This document shows positions 1 through 12,730 of a stretch of DNA of 64,000 bases, in pieces. Source of the stretch: Ulota crispa. Lineage: Eukaryota; Streptophyta; Bryopsida; Orthotrichales; Orthotrichaceae. Every line of letters begins with the position of its first letter. Position 1 is the first letter of the stretch. The notes under the pieces are model-generated. The model was not told the origin of the DNA, did no database searches, and saw nothing but the letters and a program-made list of their open reading frames with translations. The position numbers and the translations under genes were made by a program. Location: positions 16,712,483 to 16,776,482 of the forward strand of contig OY987249.1 of assembly GCA_963920765.1 (NCBI GenBank), given 5' to 3'.

Positions 1-104
1 TAAAATTTATAACCTTTCTGAACTTGTGAAGAGCTTCTGTTTTATGATGCGCACTATATGATATCAGTCAATGGAAAATTGAGGGGATTTTTTCGTTTAT
101 GTAG

Positions 105-3100
105 GTAATTCTGGCGAGCTGGATTTGGAAAAGGCTTTGAATGACTATCTGCCTGTTCTATTGGGCATCGTTAACGGAGGTGATTCATTTCTAGCATCTC
201 TTTTACAGTTTCAGGTTTTTGAGCAATCATTCTGATTTCACAAAGGTCTTCCCGTGAATCGTGGAGAATGTTTTTGTTGTGGTGATGTGTGATAGTTCCT
301 GAAATTACCTATTTTTATTGAAAACCTTGTGGTGTACTGTTTTCAGTTCTAGTGTTACTTTTTTGGAGATTGAATTTTTGGCTTTGATGCTCTATGCTGC
401 TACATTTAACTAGTTTTAGACAGCTCAAAGTCCAGAAATAATAAACTATGATGTTACAAGGTGAAGAGAACTTTGAAAGTCTTACCTCTGTTTGCCCTAA
501 TGATTTCCATTGAGAGATACTTTGCCAGGGTTGCGTGAGTTTACTGCAATAGATTATATCTGTTTGAATATAATTTTAGTGAATAACTTGTATAAGTAAT
601 TAGTAGCTCCTGGTTACAACCTCAAGTCCGTAGTTAAAGTTCATAGTTAGGATTGACCTCTATCAATGAATAACCTATCTATGTCTTAGTGCATATCTTA
701 CCCTAGCCCTAGCTGTATGCAACTAGAGAGGTTCTACTATTGTTCTAAGGATGATTTTGGGTGACAATGAAACATCTCCCAATCACCACGCCTATGTTTA
801 GTACAGATTTATCTTTCTACTCCTCCAGAATCACTCAAATGCGGCATCTCTGTGATTGGGTTCTTATAATTGAGTATAATTTTGAGATACTGTTGTTATG
901 TTGAGTAGGTGAGAAGTTCAGTACGGCTATTGAATATCCCTGGATAAATGTGGAAGACGAAAGAAAGGTTAGTGCTTCTAATGTTCAAACAATTGTATTT
1001 TACAAAAAATGCCCTAAAATTTAGGTTTGATGCATTTTCTTTTCCAATGCTTATGATAGCATAATCGTATTTGCACAAGTTCGGAATTGCATTGGTCCAA
1101 CACTGAAATGAGCAAATTTAAGAAACAATCAATGTTTTATTTGTGTCAAAGACATCTCAACCTAGTTCAACATTGGAAATGTATTGAATGTTCTGAAACA
1201 CCACATCTGATTGAGGTTTTTGCAATTCACATTTTAGACACTGTGTAACTGGGGTATTGGCTATTAATATTCAATAAAGCGAATAACATTTTGAGGTTGG
1301 TAACAGGACATAGCACTTGGAAGCGGATATTATGAGTTGCTGTCGGTGCTGCATTTGTTAGGGATGTTGGCATTACATGAAGCCAACGCATGCTTAACAC
1401 CAAGACCCCCAGCAGATGCGTATAACCCTAAAGCTACGGACGGCATGTGCTTTGCCTTGCACCCAGTTTTTGCCTTCGGGCGGTACATATCTGCAAGTCT
1501 TACCTCGCACAAGTTAACTGATGGTAACTCCTACCACCAACTCTGTCACAATCTGCATTTGCATTTTCACCCTTTTCCGATTTTTCCGATTGAAGCTCTT
1601 TTCACAGTCTCATGGCCTGAAAGCTTGTCACTACTAAGACATAAAGGTGATTAGGGTTGCGGGGAAAGTAGATTCATCCGGCTTCTGATAGTTCTACCTT
1701 TAACAAGTGCTTTTTACAGAGAACAAGAGAAACGCGATTGAGATTTTGTTGAAGGCCGCGTCTTATTTTGAATGTGCCATAAACTCGGTTCTGCCCAACA
1801 CCCCAGATGAGATAAAGTAAGCCACGCGTTTCGCAAATTCGTGATACTCTAGTTTTCATGTTCGTACCATTTGTTGATGTGACATGTTTCTTTTTTGCTC
1901 AAGGCACCAGCTTTGGAAATTCTTGAAAGTGCTTTGGTGCATGAGATCATAGAATAGAGAAAAAATTTGAAAATGAACAAGGACTGAATGAACAAAAAGT
2001 ATATGTAGGAGAGATTTAATCTATATTGGATGTCCTTTATGTTCATTTTTGTTGGAAGCAATAAACTTTGATAATAGTTGACGGGAAGTCGGTGAAGTGG
2101 AAGTAAAAATAACCTAATATGGACTTAGTAGTTTTACATGAAACTTCCGTTGCAATGTTAGGTGAATTAAGTCGGTGGACCAAATAATAACACTTACAAA
2201 AGAAAAGGAAAAGTAATCTCAATATAATGTTAGATGTTTGAACCTCTAAGAGATTTCTATTGCGATCCCATGTGCAGAGCAATGCTACCAGCTGACCTAA
2301 CGGAGGCAATGTTGAAATCACTAGAGCAGCAAGCTTTAGGCCAGGTACTTGCAGTTTCACATGCTCTACTCATCAGTGGGTCTTGTTATTGAACCTCTCA
2401 TTGCCTCGACTTATAATTAGAAAATGCATTTTAAATCCCAATATGTAGCAACAAAAAGAAATCTACATGTAAGTAAGCCATCTTATATTGAAGGACAAAC
2501 TTTCATTTTTCCATTGGTACACTAAACATCTCTCCTTCTCTGTAGAAGTTTTCAACTGATGCTTCCAAAATCCTATAAAACACAAAAATGGTCACTCTGG
2601 TCCAAATAGGCATTACGGACTCAATGTCGAGGAGGAGTTCGCAGTGAATTAGTCAATATCCCTAAAACCTCTATTTTTATTCATTTATTCAAAAACAATC
2701 ATCAATTTGTTTTAGTCTTGTTTTGTACTATTGCTTTAACGAGATTTCTTCTCAAATAGTTACTGGGACGTTATTTCCAAAAATGAACTGGCTCTAGCTG
2801 CCAGTTCTCCTTGTTCGCACCGTAGGGTTTAAGCCTAGACACATGGATGATGGTTTACATATGAAGTTTTTATTATAAATGGAGTAAGTATATCAGTTTT
2901 GTCGTGCAGGCTGTGGAATTGCAGCTGGGGTTTGCTATTGACAACGTTAAGGCTTCACTTGCAGTAAGGCGAAGATTAGCTTGCGAGCAAGTCGAACTGT
3001 GGGAGATGGTAAGTGATATGAAGTTCTTCATTGATCTTGGTGATATAAATATTGATTCCATCTGAGTATTGTTTTTTGTACATTTTAAAGTTATTTACTT

Positions 3101-6100
3101 TCAAGCTATCAATGTTTGGTTCTCGGATAACCCCGACATGCGTGTCATTGTGAAGAATTGTTTAGTGCCGCTTTTCAAAGTAATGCGGTAAATTATAACC
3201 TATTGTTCATATCCTCATGGTTGGATTTACCATTGCTTTAACTAGTGGTCGTGATAAAACTTATTACCCAAAAATGGGGTTTCCTTTTGATGATTCTAAA
3301 CTCTATCGTGAATTTACTTATATAAAAATCCAACCATTGTAATTATGCCAGGACTCATTTTATTAACTTTTGTCTCCTTTTGAATTGACTTTTGAACAGT
3401 CACTTTGGGATTGAGTATTAGTTTTGAAACGACAATTTTTAAACTGCAAACCATTTCAAGGAAGAGTTTTGATCATTCAATACAGACATTAGGACAACAA
3501 TACAAGAGTTATCGAAAAATTGGAAGGATGGAATTGAATGGTATCGGTAGACATAGGAAGGATGAGGACAACCCAAACTGGGTGGCTTGGGTGTTCCTGG
3601 TGGCCTGAGTATACCAGGTTTAATGTTTTGATTTAAGACATTGAAGTAATACCATGCAAGTAACTGTCAAGAATTTGCTATTTTTGGTTTATTGAGGAGG
3701 GGTTGAAATATGACAGGCAATCGAGAAGCTGGCTTGCGTGCCCTCGGCAGGAGCGCTACGAGACAAACACATCCTGTTCGTAAAATGGAAACTTGCTGAA
3801 TCCAAGGTACAGTCGTAGTAGCTGTCTCTTGCTTGGAATATGCTAATTTCGTACAATGTTACTATTCCAGGGAAGACAATTATACATAAATGTTATATGA
3901 CACGAGTGAAAGCGCAGTTTGAGCTTGATTTGATATTGTTCTAACATTCCAAGTTGCATCTGAAACAGCATAAGGATTTTGTCTTATTACAGTTGTTATG
4001 AAATCCATGCAAGGAATTTAAGATGCATCCTATACAAGTTTTACATTAAAACAGTTCAAACCAAGCGTGTAATATGCACTAACTGATTTCATATGTCTTT
4101 AATATCGTACATCATTTCCATTAACAATGCACATGATGTTTCCTAAGTGCTTGTGGTGCAATATCCTTACAAAGAGGAATTGGCAACTGCCACCCAACCT
4201 TGTGGAAGGATTTTGTATCCTCATTTCATTTAGGGGTTCACAACTGCCTATCTACTTGTAGATTTTTGTGGTCTTGCTTATAGTCAAATTATGAGAAGAG
4301 AATGACTTCATTGTTTGCAAATGCATTAGGTTTTAGAATTAAAATCTATTACAATTTTAGTCCTTGACTAATTTCATTTTAAAAAACAAATTGGTTGTAA
4401 AAACAATTGCGATTGTCAACCCCTAGTGGTAGGTTTTCGAAGCCTTGCAAAGAGTGGTTTGCAATCATCAATCACCCTGTGAAAGGTTTATTGCCTTTTA
4501 TTGAAGGGAGTTTGTGGTTGTCAATAGCCTTGTTTAAGAATAATGATTGGAAACTATTTTTTCAATTAGAGGTGCAATTTTTGTATGATTTTAGAGTTGT
4601 CTTCCCGTGGATTTTCCTGATGGAAAGATTACGGATATATTTCAGTTTTTGTGTGTAGGTGGGATCATGACTTACGGAATGTGAATTGCTTTTGTTGCAC
4701 AGGCAGCCGCGTACTATTTCCATGGCCTCATTATAGATGAAGGGGAAGAAGAAAATTCACATGCAGAGTCGCTGTCCTGCATCAAAGCTGCGCTGGCTCA
4801 TTTGAAAGAAAGCCGGAAGGCTTGCGCCGAATTTAACAACATGGAGCCTCTCACAAAGTATGCTTATACACCCCTTAATCCTGCGTTGTCCTTCTAAATC
4901 AAAATCTTTGTTATAACCTTTTTCATGATTGCTTTCATTGTCACGTGGCACATTTTGGTTAAAAGTGAAGGTCTATTGTCCTAATCCTGTATTTTGCTCT
5001 TTCAACGAACTAATTTTTAAAATGCTATAAAAAATAGCATTAAGACTCTGCAAAGACAACAAGTCTCCTACAAAAACGTTTAGTTTGAGTTTAGTTATAC
5101 GTATGCTTTTTACATTGGAAACCCTATTAGATATATTAGAAGAAATATCATATATCCTACTCACATTTTTAATCCATAGAAAACAGTTTGTATGAAATCT
5201 ATATGGTTACCTAATTTCTGTATGGAAATAGTGTAAAACCTAGCATTCTAGCTGGTTCTGCGTAGTTCTTGTGCAGAATTGTTATTCAGGGGGGATGCGC
5301 GGTGTATCTGCTATTACATGTTTTGTACACGGGTTTGTACTACGCTTATATATAAGATTGCAGTGAAATGGTATAAACTGGGTACGTTATACATGTAAAA
5401 ACAGTTGAGCATTTATTCTCTTTCGAATGCAAATTGTCGTGAACTATCAAGGTTGTGGCCATATTCAAAAACAGGTAACTTACCTTGAATTTGTATATGC
5501 AGTCCAAACCGAATTATTTTAGTTGGATGTAGTACATGCCCAATTTGTACTACTTCAAAGCATTAATGTAGAGATAGTATAATTCTTTTTTCCGATGAAA
5601 AACATGTGGTGAAAAGTTATTTTTTATGGTTATCTGAGATAAATTTTTTTAAGACCTAGTGTTCTTGATTTAGTTTGGAGGCAAGGTTCATCTCTCGTGA
5701 CCATGTTGAACCTGCCAGTCCTCAACTGGTTGGCTGTTGAATATTTTTCTGTGGGAGATATTAGTGAGTACTAGAATGGTTAATTTTGAAATTTATCACT
5801 TTCCCTTGTTTGTGCAAATTTACTAAACTTTCTGGAAGCCTCTGATTGAAACATTTGCTAATGGAAGTAGTACCTGTTAATGTTGTGCAATGCAGAGCTC
5901 CACCGTTGTGGGGTCACGTGAAGTTCCTGGCTGAGAAAGTTCCTAGAGAGACGTCGTCTAGGGAACGCGAATTGAGAGAGCACTTCCCCCAAGAAAAGTC
6001 AGTTTCCAAACTCTCAAATATTGTATTTCTTTTTTCAGAATTTTGCCTCTGATCTTTCCGAAACCCAATCGAAGCTCCTAAGAACCAAACTTTCAAATGG

Positions 6101-7059
6101 AACTCACATATTTTGTAGTTACAAAAAAGTCTGGTATCAGTTTTGCCAAATTTAGCCACATTTGAGATCATTCGCTATGAGTATACTATGCAAGGTTTGC
6201 TAGAGAACTGAAGGTCAAATCTATCTATCTATCTATATTATAAACGCTGGTGTGTCTGTCTCATGATATAATGACGTGTCATGTTATAGTTGTTTTTTAA
6301 CACCACAAGTTTTAATAGAGAGGGGGAAGGAGGGGAAAAGGCGAAAAGAGAGGGTGAAATGTTATAAAGGGAGAGAAAAAGGCACTCGAGGGTGAAAAGT
6401 CATTAGATTTGTGAAAAATCACTCATGGGAATTGTCAAAAGTCATTAGATTTCTCAAGTTCTGTATTCTAAAACATTATAAGTTTAAAGCTCTCCATTGT
6501 ATGGGGAGGGGAGGGGAATAAGAAGGGAGAGGAAAAGGTAGGAACAGGGCGGATAAAAACTCTTATAGAAAATTCACACGCAGTGAAACGCATGCAGTAT
6601 ACTTGTTTGTATAAACTAAACTAGTTGGGAGTCCGGGACGCAATCAATTTGGAGAAGTCTTCAATTATCACAAGTTTAATCTAGACAAGTCTATTTACAA
6701 GTTTAATTTAGACAAGTTTTACTTAGTGCTGTAACGTCTGTAATGCTATCTCACAAACTTGACCAGACTTTTCTGAGAGATTTAGGGTTTTCGATTGCAG
6801 GTATCCAGAAACCACGCCCAAGTTACCCGAGTTCATAATTGCTTTGGAAGCGGATCCGTTCCACTTGCCTCCGGTGGACGCTGCTTGGAACAAGGAGAAA
6901 GGATTTGAAGCAAGGCCTTCTATGCCAACTCCACATGTGTCATCGTTCTTTCAATCCAAGGAGCACCAACCTGTACGTTCGGACTTGCGAAGGGCGGCAC
7001 CCCTGGCTCCCCCGCTCTCAGTTTCAGAGACTTTGGTCGAAGCTTGTCCCAGTACTTAA
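105..7059 (+). CDS. BRO1-domain protein (plant BROX-like), 5' end outside window
   Basis: Nine exons joined in one frame: 105-214, 1307-1442, 1720-1816, 2278-2344, 2910-3008, 3717-3806, 4703-4857, 5896-5997 and 6801-7059 (TAA stop), about 371 residues. The exon phases agree at each junction. Recognisable stretches, which follow my memory of plant BRO1-domain proteins such as Arabidopsis At1g73390, are LEKALNDYLPVLLGIV, YYELLSVLHLLGMLALHEAN, KNRNAIEILL-like after 1720, LGFAIDNVKASLAVRRRL, KHILFVKWKLAESK, AAAYYFHGLIIDEGEEENSH and APPLWGHVKFLAEKVPRETS. The BRO1 domain is a helical banana-shaped fold that in ALIX/Bro1/BROX proteins binds the ESCRT-III subunit CHMP4/Snf7; a role in endosomal sorting is inferred from that. 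There is no V-domain, so it is the short BROX-like form. Roughly the first 50-100 residues are missing because the window opens inside an intron. The exon 2 donor appears to be GC rather than GT (see findings). Intron 8 contains a (TCTA)n run near 6220. Confidence 0.9.
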
Positions 7060-8173
7060 AACGTTGTACAGTTTTGCGAGGAAATCCAGCATATTATAAT
7101 GCTAACTTCTTCCTCTCCAGTCCTGGTAATTCGAAGACTCTCAAAGATGACGACCTCTAATTTTACAAAGTTCTCTTTGAGGATCCTCGTAAACCGCAAG
7201 CTCCTACGGAACAAAAACGGAGCGAGTGTGGTAATATGATTAGGTCTAATTAGGTATTCCAGGCTCTAATCTCCGAGGAGGAGTTCCCTGAAGATTGATC
7301 CCTTTGCAACGCTAAGGTTAATTTCTATTCTTCAGTTCTCAGATAGCACTTTTGTTGTGTTCAATATCCTGTACTGTGACTTCTATACTACTGGTTCTGT
7401 TGATAATCTTAGTAGCAAAGGACGAGAGAGGAAGGTTGGAATGGGAACCCTAAGTGTGTCCCGTCGAAGGTATTCATGTCTATGGCAGGGGTTGATTGTT
7501 GTAGAGGTTTCAAGGCGCAGCTGGCAGTACTGCCACTTACTGTAGGTGTTGCGCACGAGAGCATTGTAGAAAATAGTGCAAAAATTATTGCTACTTCGAT
7601 TGAAGTTGAAATTTGTCTGTACAGGTTTTCCTGACTAGGAGGGAGCAAATTACTCATTGGAAGACGTGCAGGTAGACTTCAAAGTGGCAAGTTAGGTTAT
7701 TTTAATGAAGAACGAAAGTTCGATGGTTTTGGTATTGACAAAGAAACCTGTATTCAGTGCGAAGTTATTCGGTATGTATGATACGTTAGTTTCCATTGCA
7801 AGCGGTGTTTTCTCTTGTATCTTGTATTCGCCTTGGCAAATTACTTGCTACTTTTATCTAGATTGATGAAATCCGTGTCTTGCTGGATCTCACTCATAAC
7901 GTGCGGGGGAAAACTTTGTCGAAGAAACTCTTGGAACTTGTTGTAGAATAAGCACTTTAAATTTTCGTATCAATTCATAGGATCGCCGACACCGTGAAAT
8001 ATTTTGGAAATGACTAGGGAGACACCCCCAGTTGCTACGTGGACACCCTATCCACCCCTTATAGCCCAACTTATTAAATTTGAGATTATTATTATGTTGA
8101 AATATGAAATAAAATCAAAACAATATTTTAAGGCACATCTGTGTTTACAAGCTCTCCAAACTTACAACAAATA
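7060..8173. other. 3' UTR and spacer after the BRO1-domain gene
   Basis: No gene recognised. The first few hundred bases are probably the 3' UTR of the BRO1-domain gene. Short open frames here lack start context, family resemblance or coding-like composition. Confidence 0.4.
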
Positions 8174-8580
8174 AGGTAGTATGCTTGAAAGCCGTCCATC
8201 TAAGGGCTCATCCCTCTTTTTCATGGTCTTCTGTGGATGGGAGGATTTTTATTTCATTTATTTAGACAAATAGAAATAGATGTAGAATGCAACACAAGTC
8301 GTTTCATATTTTTTGAAGCATTTTTGAGTTATGAATTCTCAAAGTGCATGTGTCGTAGGTCCCTATTATTAACCTTAGACCTTCCAAGAACTGTTCACCT
8401 GCAAGTTGTGAAGAGATTTGGGAAAGCAAGGAGAATGACTGGCTCATGCAATTAAAAACACCTTTTCTTCCATGCATTCAATGAATTGCAAGAGGTCAAT
8501 TCAAGAACCACCAGTGCACCATTTCACAACAGGCTAATGGATGGTTCAAAATGAGCAAACGGTTTTCAAGCGTACTACCT
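8174..8580. mobile_element. MITE, AGGTAGT terminal type, TA duplication
   Basis: The termini read AGGTAGTATGCTTGAAA and, inverted, AGGTAGTACGCTTGAAA (one mismatch in 17). The element is flanked by TA on both sides (8172-8173 and 8581-8582). Its interior is closely similar, in the same orientation, to 21170-21573. No coding capacity. A TA duplication suggests Tc1/mariner-type mobilisation, but the superfamily is inferred. Confidence 0.85.
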
Positions 8581-8582
8581 TA

Positions 8583-9262
8583 TACCTCATTTGTGAGGTG
8601 GTCAAGGAACAATTTTAAATGCTTATCGCAAGAAGTGAACGAAACGGCAACGGAAGAAGCGCATCCAAGTATCACTACACAGTTGATTTTGCCTATTTTT
8701 CAACCATGTGACTTGGCTTGATCATTGAAGTCTTCATGATTTTGTACAAAGCCATGAATCCGTTCATAAGCTATATGAAACGGATGAAACATATCAAAGT
8801 ACCATCATAAAATTATTGTTGCAGACTTTTCTAACGACATGAATAGTTTGATCATTCGGGGGGCTTCATGACACAAAATCTTGAACCAGTTCATGTCCAA
8901 GAAGACAAAAAAAACTTATAAACATGAAGATCTTTCTTCTAAAAAATCCTCTTAAACCATGATTCATTTGACCTCAAAAGCTCCAGATCTACATGCCGCC
9001 GCAGCCACCCGCTGAATCAAATCGGGATTTGCCACCACTGTAGCTCTTCGAAAACTCATATCCTTGAGACAATCCACCTTGCATATCATTCATTAAGCTT
9101 GCCATTGACTACGGAGCCACCAACTCCCGGCTACAAGCCTACCGGCTCTTAATTCATCGTGATTAATCAGGTGGCACCGACCCAACCACACTGGTGAAGA
9201 GTAAACCAAACACAACAACCAGCCAAAGCTAAGCATAATTGCGGTCACTGATGAACATCCAT
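8583..9262. other. Upstream region of the lipid-transfer protein gene
   Basis: No gene recognised. This is the presumed promoter region; nothing specific is readable apart from the TATA motif that follows it. Confidence 0.35.
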
Positions 9263-9269
9263 TATATAA
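9263..9269 (+). promoter_or_regulatory. TATA box of the lipid-transfer protein gene
   Basis: TATATAA lies about 150 bp upstream of the ATG at 9419 and is followed by a C/T-rich leader, which fits a short 5' UTR. Confidence 0.55.
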
Positions 9270-9418
9270 CACTGCTGTGTAATCTCCTCAAATCACCATC
9301 ACCTTCACTTTCCTTCAGTATCCTTCAGTGTCCATCAGTCTTCTTCAGTGTCTGAGCGTCTTCAAGTTCCATCAACATCGTCTCCTTCCGTTCTCCTGTT
9401 TAGCAGAGTTCAAGAGCA

Positions 9419-9879
9419 ATGGCAGGATCCAAGCGCGTGGCTGCTGCAGCTATGGTGGGCATCTGTGTGCTGGTGGTGATGGCCATGGTGGCAGACTCCA
9501 ACGCTGCTGGTGTGTGCAACCCGAATGCACTCTACCCATGCCTGAGGGCCATTGAAGGGGCTCACCCTCCGGCGCCCAGCCAGCAGTGCTGCAACGTGGT
9601 GAAGAGCGTTGACAAGAACTGCATGTGCAACCAGCTCAAGTCCTCCTCCTTCCCCGCCCAGATGGTGAACAATGGCTTGCAGCTGCCCAAGAAGTGCGGC
9701 CGCACCGACCTGCGTGGCTTCAAATGCGGACGTAAGTGCACTAAACCTCACACTTCACAAATCATTACAGTCTTCTCATCACTAAACAAGCATGTCTAAA
9801 GCAATGTTGTTTGATTGCCCACCCTGACAACGTAGCTCTGTCTCTTCGTCTTCTTCCAGGATACACATTCCCATACTGA
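9419..9879 (+). CDS. Secreted lipid-transfer protein, type-2/DIR1-like 8-cysteine fold
   Basis: Two exons, 9419-9731 and 9860-9879, with a 128-bp GT-AG intron, encode 110 residues ending in RYTFPY. Residues 1 to about 29 form a signal peptide: a basic start, then a long Ala/Val/Met core, with likely cleavage near SNA|A. The mature part carries the eight-cysteine pattern C-x7-C-x15-CC-x9-CxC-x22-C-x9-C, with Met between the CxC pair. The hydrophobic residue there is typical of type-2/DIR1-type nsLTPs, in contrast to the hydrophilic one in type 1. Such proteins carry lipids in the apoplast and act in cuticle, defence or seed/spore wall functions; the specific ligand cannot be read. Loops are slightly longer than in angiosperm type 2, so membership of a bryophyte-specific subgroup is possible. 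Reading on past the donor would give a longer tail without cysteines, so the spliced form is preferred. Confidence 0.9.
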
Positions 9880-10275
9880 ACGTTGCAGCTACAAAGCCAA
9901 CCAAAGGTGAACTGCATATAAGTGAGCAGTTCTCAGACCAAGGCCGAATGGCGCAGCATCAGGAGCTGCATACTTTAGATTTCATGATCCTTGTTGTACT
10001 TGAGTGGTTGCTGTAGTGAAAAAGATAATGTGAAAGTACTGCCTGGCTTGAAACTGGTAGTTCTGAGCAGCAGCTCTTACTGCTTGATTGTCATGAAATT
10101 TTACGCTTAAATAAACCCTTTCGACCTTTCCTATCACGTCACGCAAGTTTAGTTTAGCGGTTGCAAGAGTGTCACACAGCCTATCCTTGTTGCAATGAGA
10201 GTTATCTTTGCAATTGTTACAGTGCGCACAAGTTGTTAAGAATAGTACCGTGAAAGGATTGATTGTATTGTTGGC
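9880..10275. other. Shared 3' region of two convergent genes
   Basis: Contains the 3' UTR of the lipid-transfer gene, with an AATAAA motif at 10110-10115. It ends at the stop codon of the minus-strand EEP gene. No other gene seen. Confidence 0.5.
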
Positions 10276-11462
10276 CTACCGCATGAGCTCTTGTGCGACG
10301 TCCTTGCTTGGCACGAAGGAGAACTCGCCAGCTAAAGCCAGGTGATCGCTGGCCCATGGCTGTGAAGAAAGAGCTTTGTCAATCTGCAGTGACGAAGAGG
10401 GAAGCGTGTCTAACACACTCACAGTACGTAGATCAGCGGTGTGCCATATGTAATCAACGGTACAGATGTATCTGTTGTGGAAAGATGTCACGAGTGGCTC
10501 TCCGCTTGCATCCCTGCTCTTCTTCCTTCCCTCGATTTCGGTGTACGCACTTCGCAGATTGAGCTTGTGATGGAGGGCGTCCAGATATTTCTCGCCAGTC
10601 GCTACTTTTAAATATAATTTACCCCAGCCCCGGGGCTTAAAATCTCTCTTCTCGGTGTCCGAAATCCTGGATGTGCAGAGTTTGTATCGCCCGTCTTGTT
10701 GGCCTGAAATGCTATGCCGATCGAGACCTGTCAAGTCCAAATGTGAAGAAGAGAGGAACCAATACAACGAGCTGCCCGGCGTACAGTTGAAGTCGCCAGC
10801 TATGGCCACCGGCGCGTTCTCCCACTTTCTCGACATCACGTGCAAACTCTCCAGAAACACTCGAACCTGACCTAATTTCACCTCGCCACAGGCAGGATTG
10901 TGTAACACATGCACGTTCCCTACAACGACACGATTCTTCTTGAACCCTGGATCATCATCAAACCCTAAACCATCGCCATCGCCATCGCCGCTACATTACT
11001 CGGGCATTTACTCTCGAATACACAAATCTGCGCGACGTTGTCCCGAAGATTGAAATGCTCCCGAAACGCAATGCTCTGTTCCTCCAGCAACGCAAACCGC
11101 GAGTTTCTCCAGAACATGGCGCAACCATCACGATACACGCCCGTGCGCCTCTTGTACACACCGATGTAGCCGGCTTTTGCAAGATCCTCCGCGAATTCGT
11201 GGTACCGATCGACTTCTTGTAAGCAGATGACGTCGGGAGAGACGGTGTGAAGCTCGTGCAAGAGTTTGGTCTTGCGTGCGTTCCAGTTCGTGATCAGTCC
11301 CGGGATGTGGAATTGTAAATCTGCGGAGTGTGAGCGAGCATTTGCGTCGGCGAGGATGTTGTAGGAGAGCATGAGAAATCTCTCGTGATGCGTGGGAGGC
11401 TCTCGGCGAGCGTGAAGCCATCGCCGGTGCTCAACGTCGTCGTCGTCGTTTGCCATCGCCAT
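10276..11462 (-). CDS. CCR4-like exonuclease/endonuclease/phosphatase (EEP) domain protein
   Basis: Two open blocks on the minus strand, 11462-11012 and 10964-10276, make a 379-residue protein if a 47-nt GT-AG segment (11011-10965) is removed. All EEP catalytic signatures are present in order: SYNILAD, LQEVDRY (metal-binding Glu), GDFNCTPGS, DYIWH and WASDHLAL (terminal SDH). The VKLGQVRVFLE stretch is typical of the CCR4/Nocturnin/Angel deadenylase branch and of the plant CCR4-homolog proteins. It lacks the leucine-rich repeats of canonical CCR4, as plant homologs do. The likely role is 3'-5' poly(A) or other RNA/phosphodiester hydrolysis. The start is the first ATG in frame (MAMANDDDD); an upstream TTG is less likely. 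Without the mini-intron the two blocks are out of frame, in a variable loop before VVVGNVHV. So this is either an intact gene with a tiny intron, a frameshifted recent pseudogene, or a sequence error. Confidence 0.82.
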
Positions 11463-12062
11463 CGCCACTCTCAAATCAAATCAAAGGCAATGTGCTAAAG
11501 TGTGTAGCAAGAGGGCAAAAAGTAAAAGGCGCTTGTTGAAAACGCAAAAGCCGAGGCAAAGTGTTGGGAATAGAAAACACAACAAGGACACAAAGGACAC
11601 AAAAGATATGTAACCAAAGTATTTATATCTATAAAAGAATCTTGGGACCCCATTTTGGATGAAAAGTAAAGAGTTTGAGTGCAATTATGAGTTGCATTCC
11701 ATGCATGTAAGTTGTGTCTTTTATATTTTTTTTATTGAACAAGTTGCACCTTTTATGTTTTTTACTGTCGCATCTTTTACATTTTCTATTTAACAAGATG
11801 CACCTTTTACATTTTCTTTAGTCAATAAAAGTAAATAACTCCATGATTTATGTTGAATAATTTGTTTGTTGCAAGGATATTTTTGTTACCATCGTTGTAC
11901 CAAAGGGTATGTAAACTAGTATGAGAAGAAAGAAGTTTGGAAGTAATCTTATTCCAAGTAGGTTTTCACATATATACTAAGGAGAGAGGATATATAGTAA
12001 ATGTCCTGCTCTCCTATTGGTCTATGTGATTCCGTTACTAAAGTAAACTCTAGCTAACTATA
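11463..12062. other. Upstream region of the EEP gene
   Basis: Contains a minus-strand TATAAAT motif at about 11621-11627, roughly 160 bp upstream of the EEP ATG, a plausible core promoter. The rest is AT-rich without recognisable features. Confidence 0.4.
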
Positions 12063-12378
12063 AGGTAGGAGCACCCATATACGTCAAAATAAGGGTTTTG
12101 AACATGATGACTATTAATAAAAAAAACTAGCAAACTATAGGATCCTATTAAGAACAAAAAATTTTTTAGTTAGCACTATCAAATGTATTATTTGGATATT
12201 GTGAGAATAAGTTGTGAAATTTCAAAGAGCAAATTGCCATTGCACCCATAACCAACACTAAGGTTTCATGTTCACATGTTATACATCCTTGTAATTACAT
12301 CTATTTGTTTCCACAGATTTTCCAAGATTTTAGAGGTGACGATTATGAGGACACTGACGCTTATGGGTGTTCCTACCT
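12063..12378. mobile_element. MITE, AGGTAGGARCACCCATA type, TA duplication
   Basis: Termini AGGTAGGAGCACCCATA and inverted AGGTAGGAACACCCATA are flanked by TA on both sides. The 316-bp interior matches 48443-48756, 61583-61897 and about 63289-63599 in inverted orientation, so all four belong to one subfamily of about 315 bp. Confidence 0.9.
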
Positions 12379-12730
12379 TAGTAGAGAGTGTAATAATAGA
12401 ATATTAATCTCAACAACTTCAACAACTATGGCATGGCGAGCAAGATTTGAAACAGACAGATGTGCGAGCCCTAATGACTTTTGAATTGCACCTCTGTTTG
12501 TAATTACCTTGTCAATTAACTTGTGATTTTTTACCTTTATTGGCTATGGAGTCTGGACAGCAGGAGCAGAGGCTTTGCATCGACTGAAGCTAAGCTGTGG
12601 AACTGCGGGCCATAGTTGAAGCGCTGGAATAGGACCAGAAGGCCGGATTTAATTTGAAGAGGAGGAGAATGATCGTGGCAATGGAGAAAGGAAATCTTGG
12701 AGGGAAATCTGGGCGTCCTGGTCAACTAAT

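Noticed and set aside
1337-1654. 105-codon + strand frame as an independent gene
   Set aside because: Its first third is exon 2 of the BRO1-domain gene (1307-1442); the rest is intron read-through.
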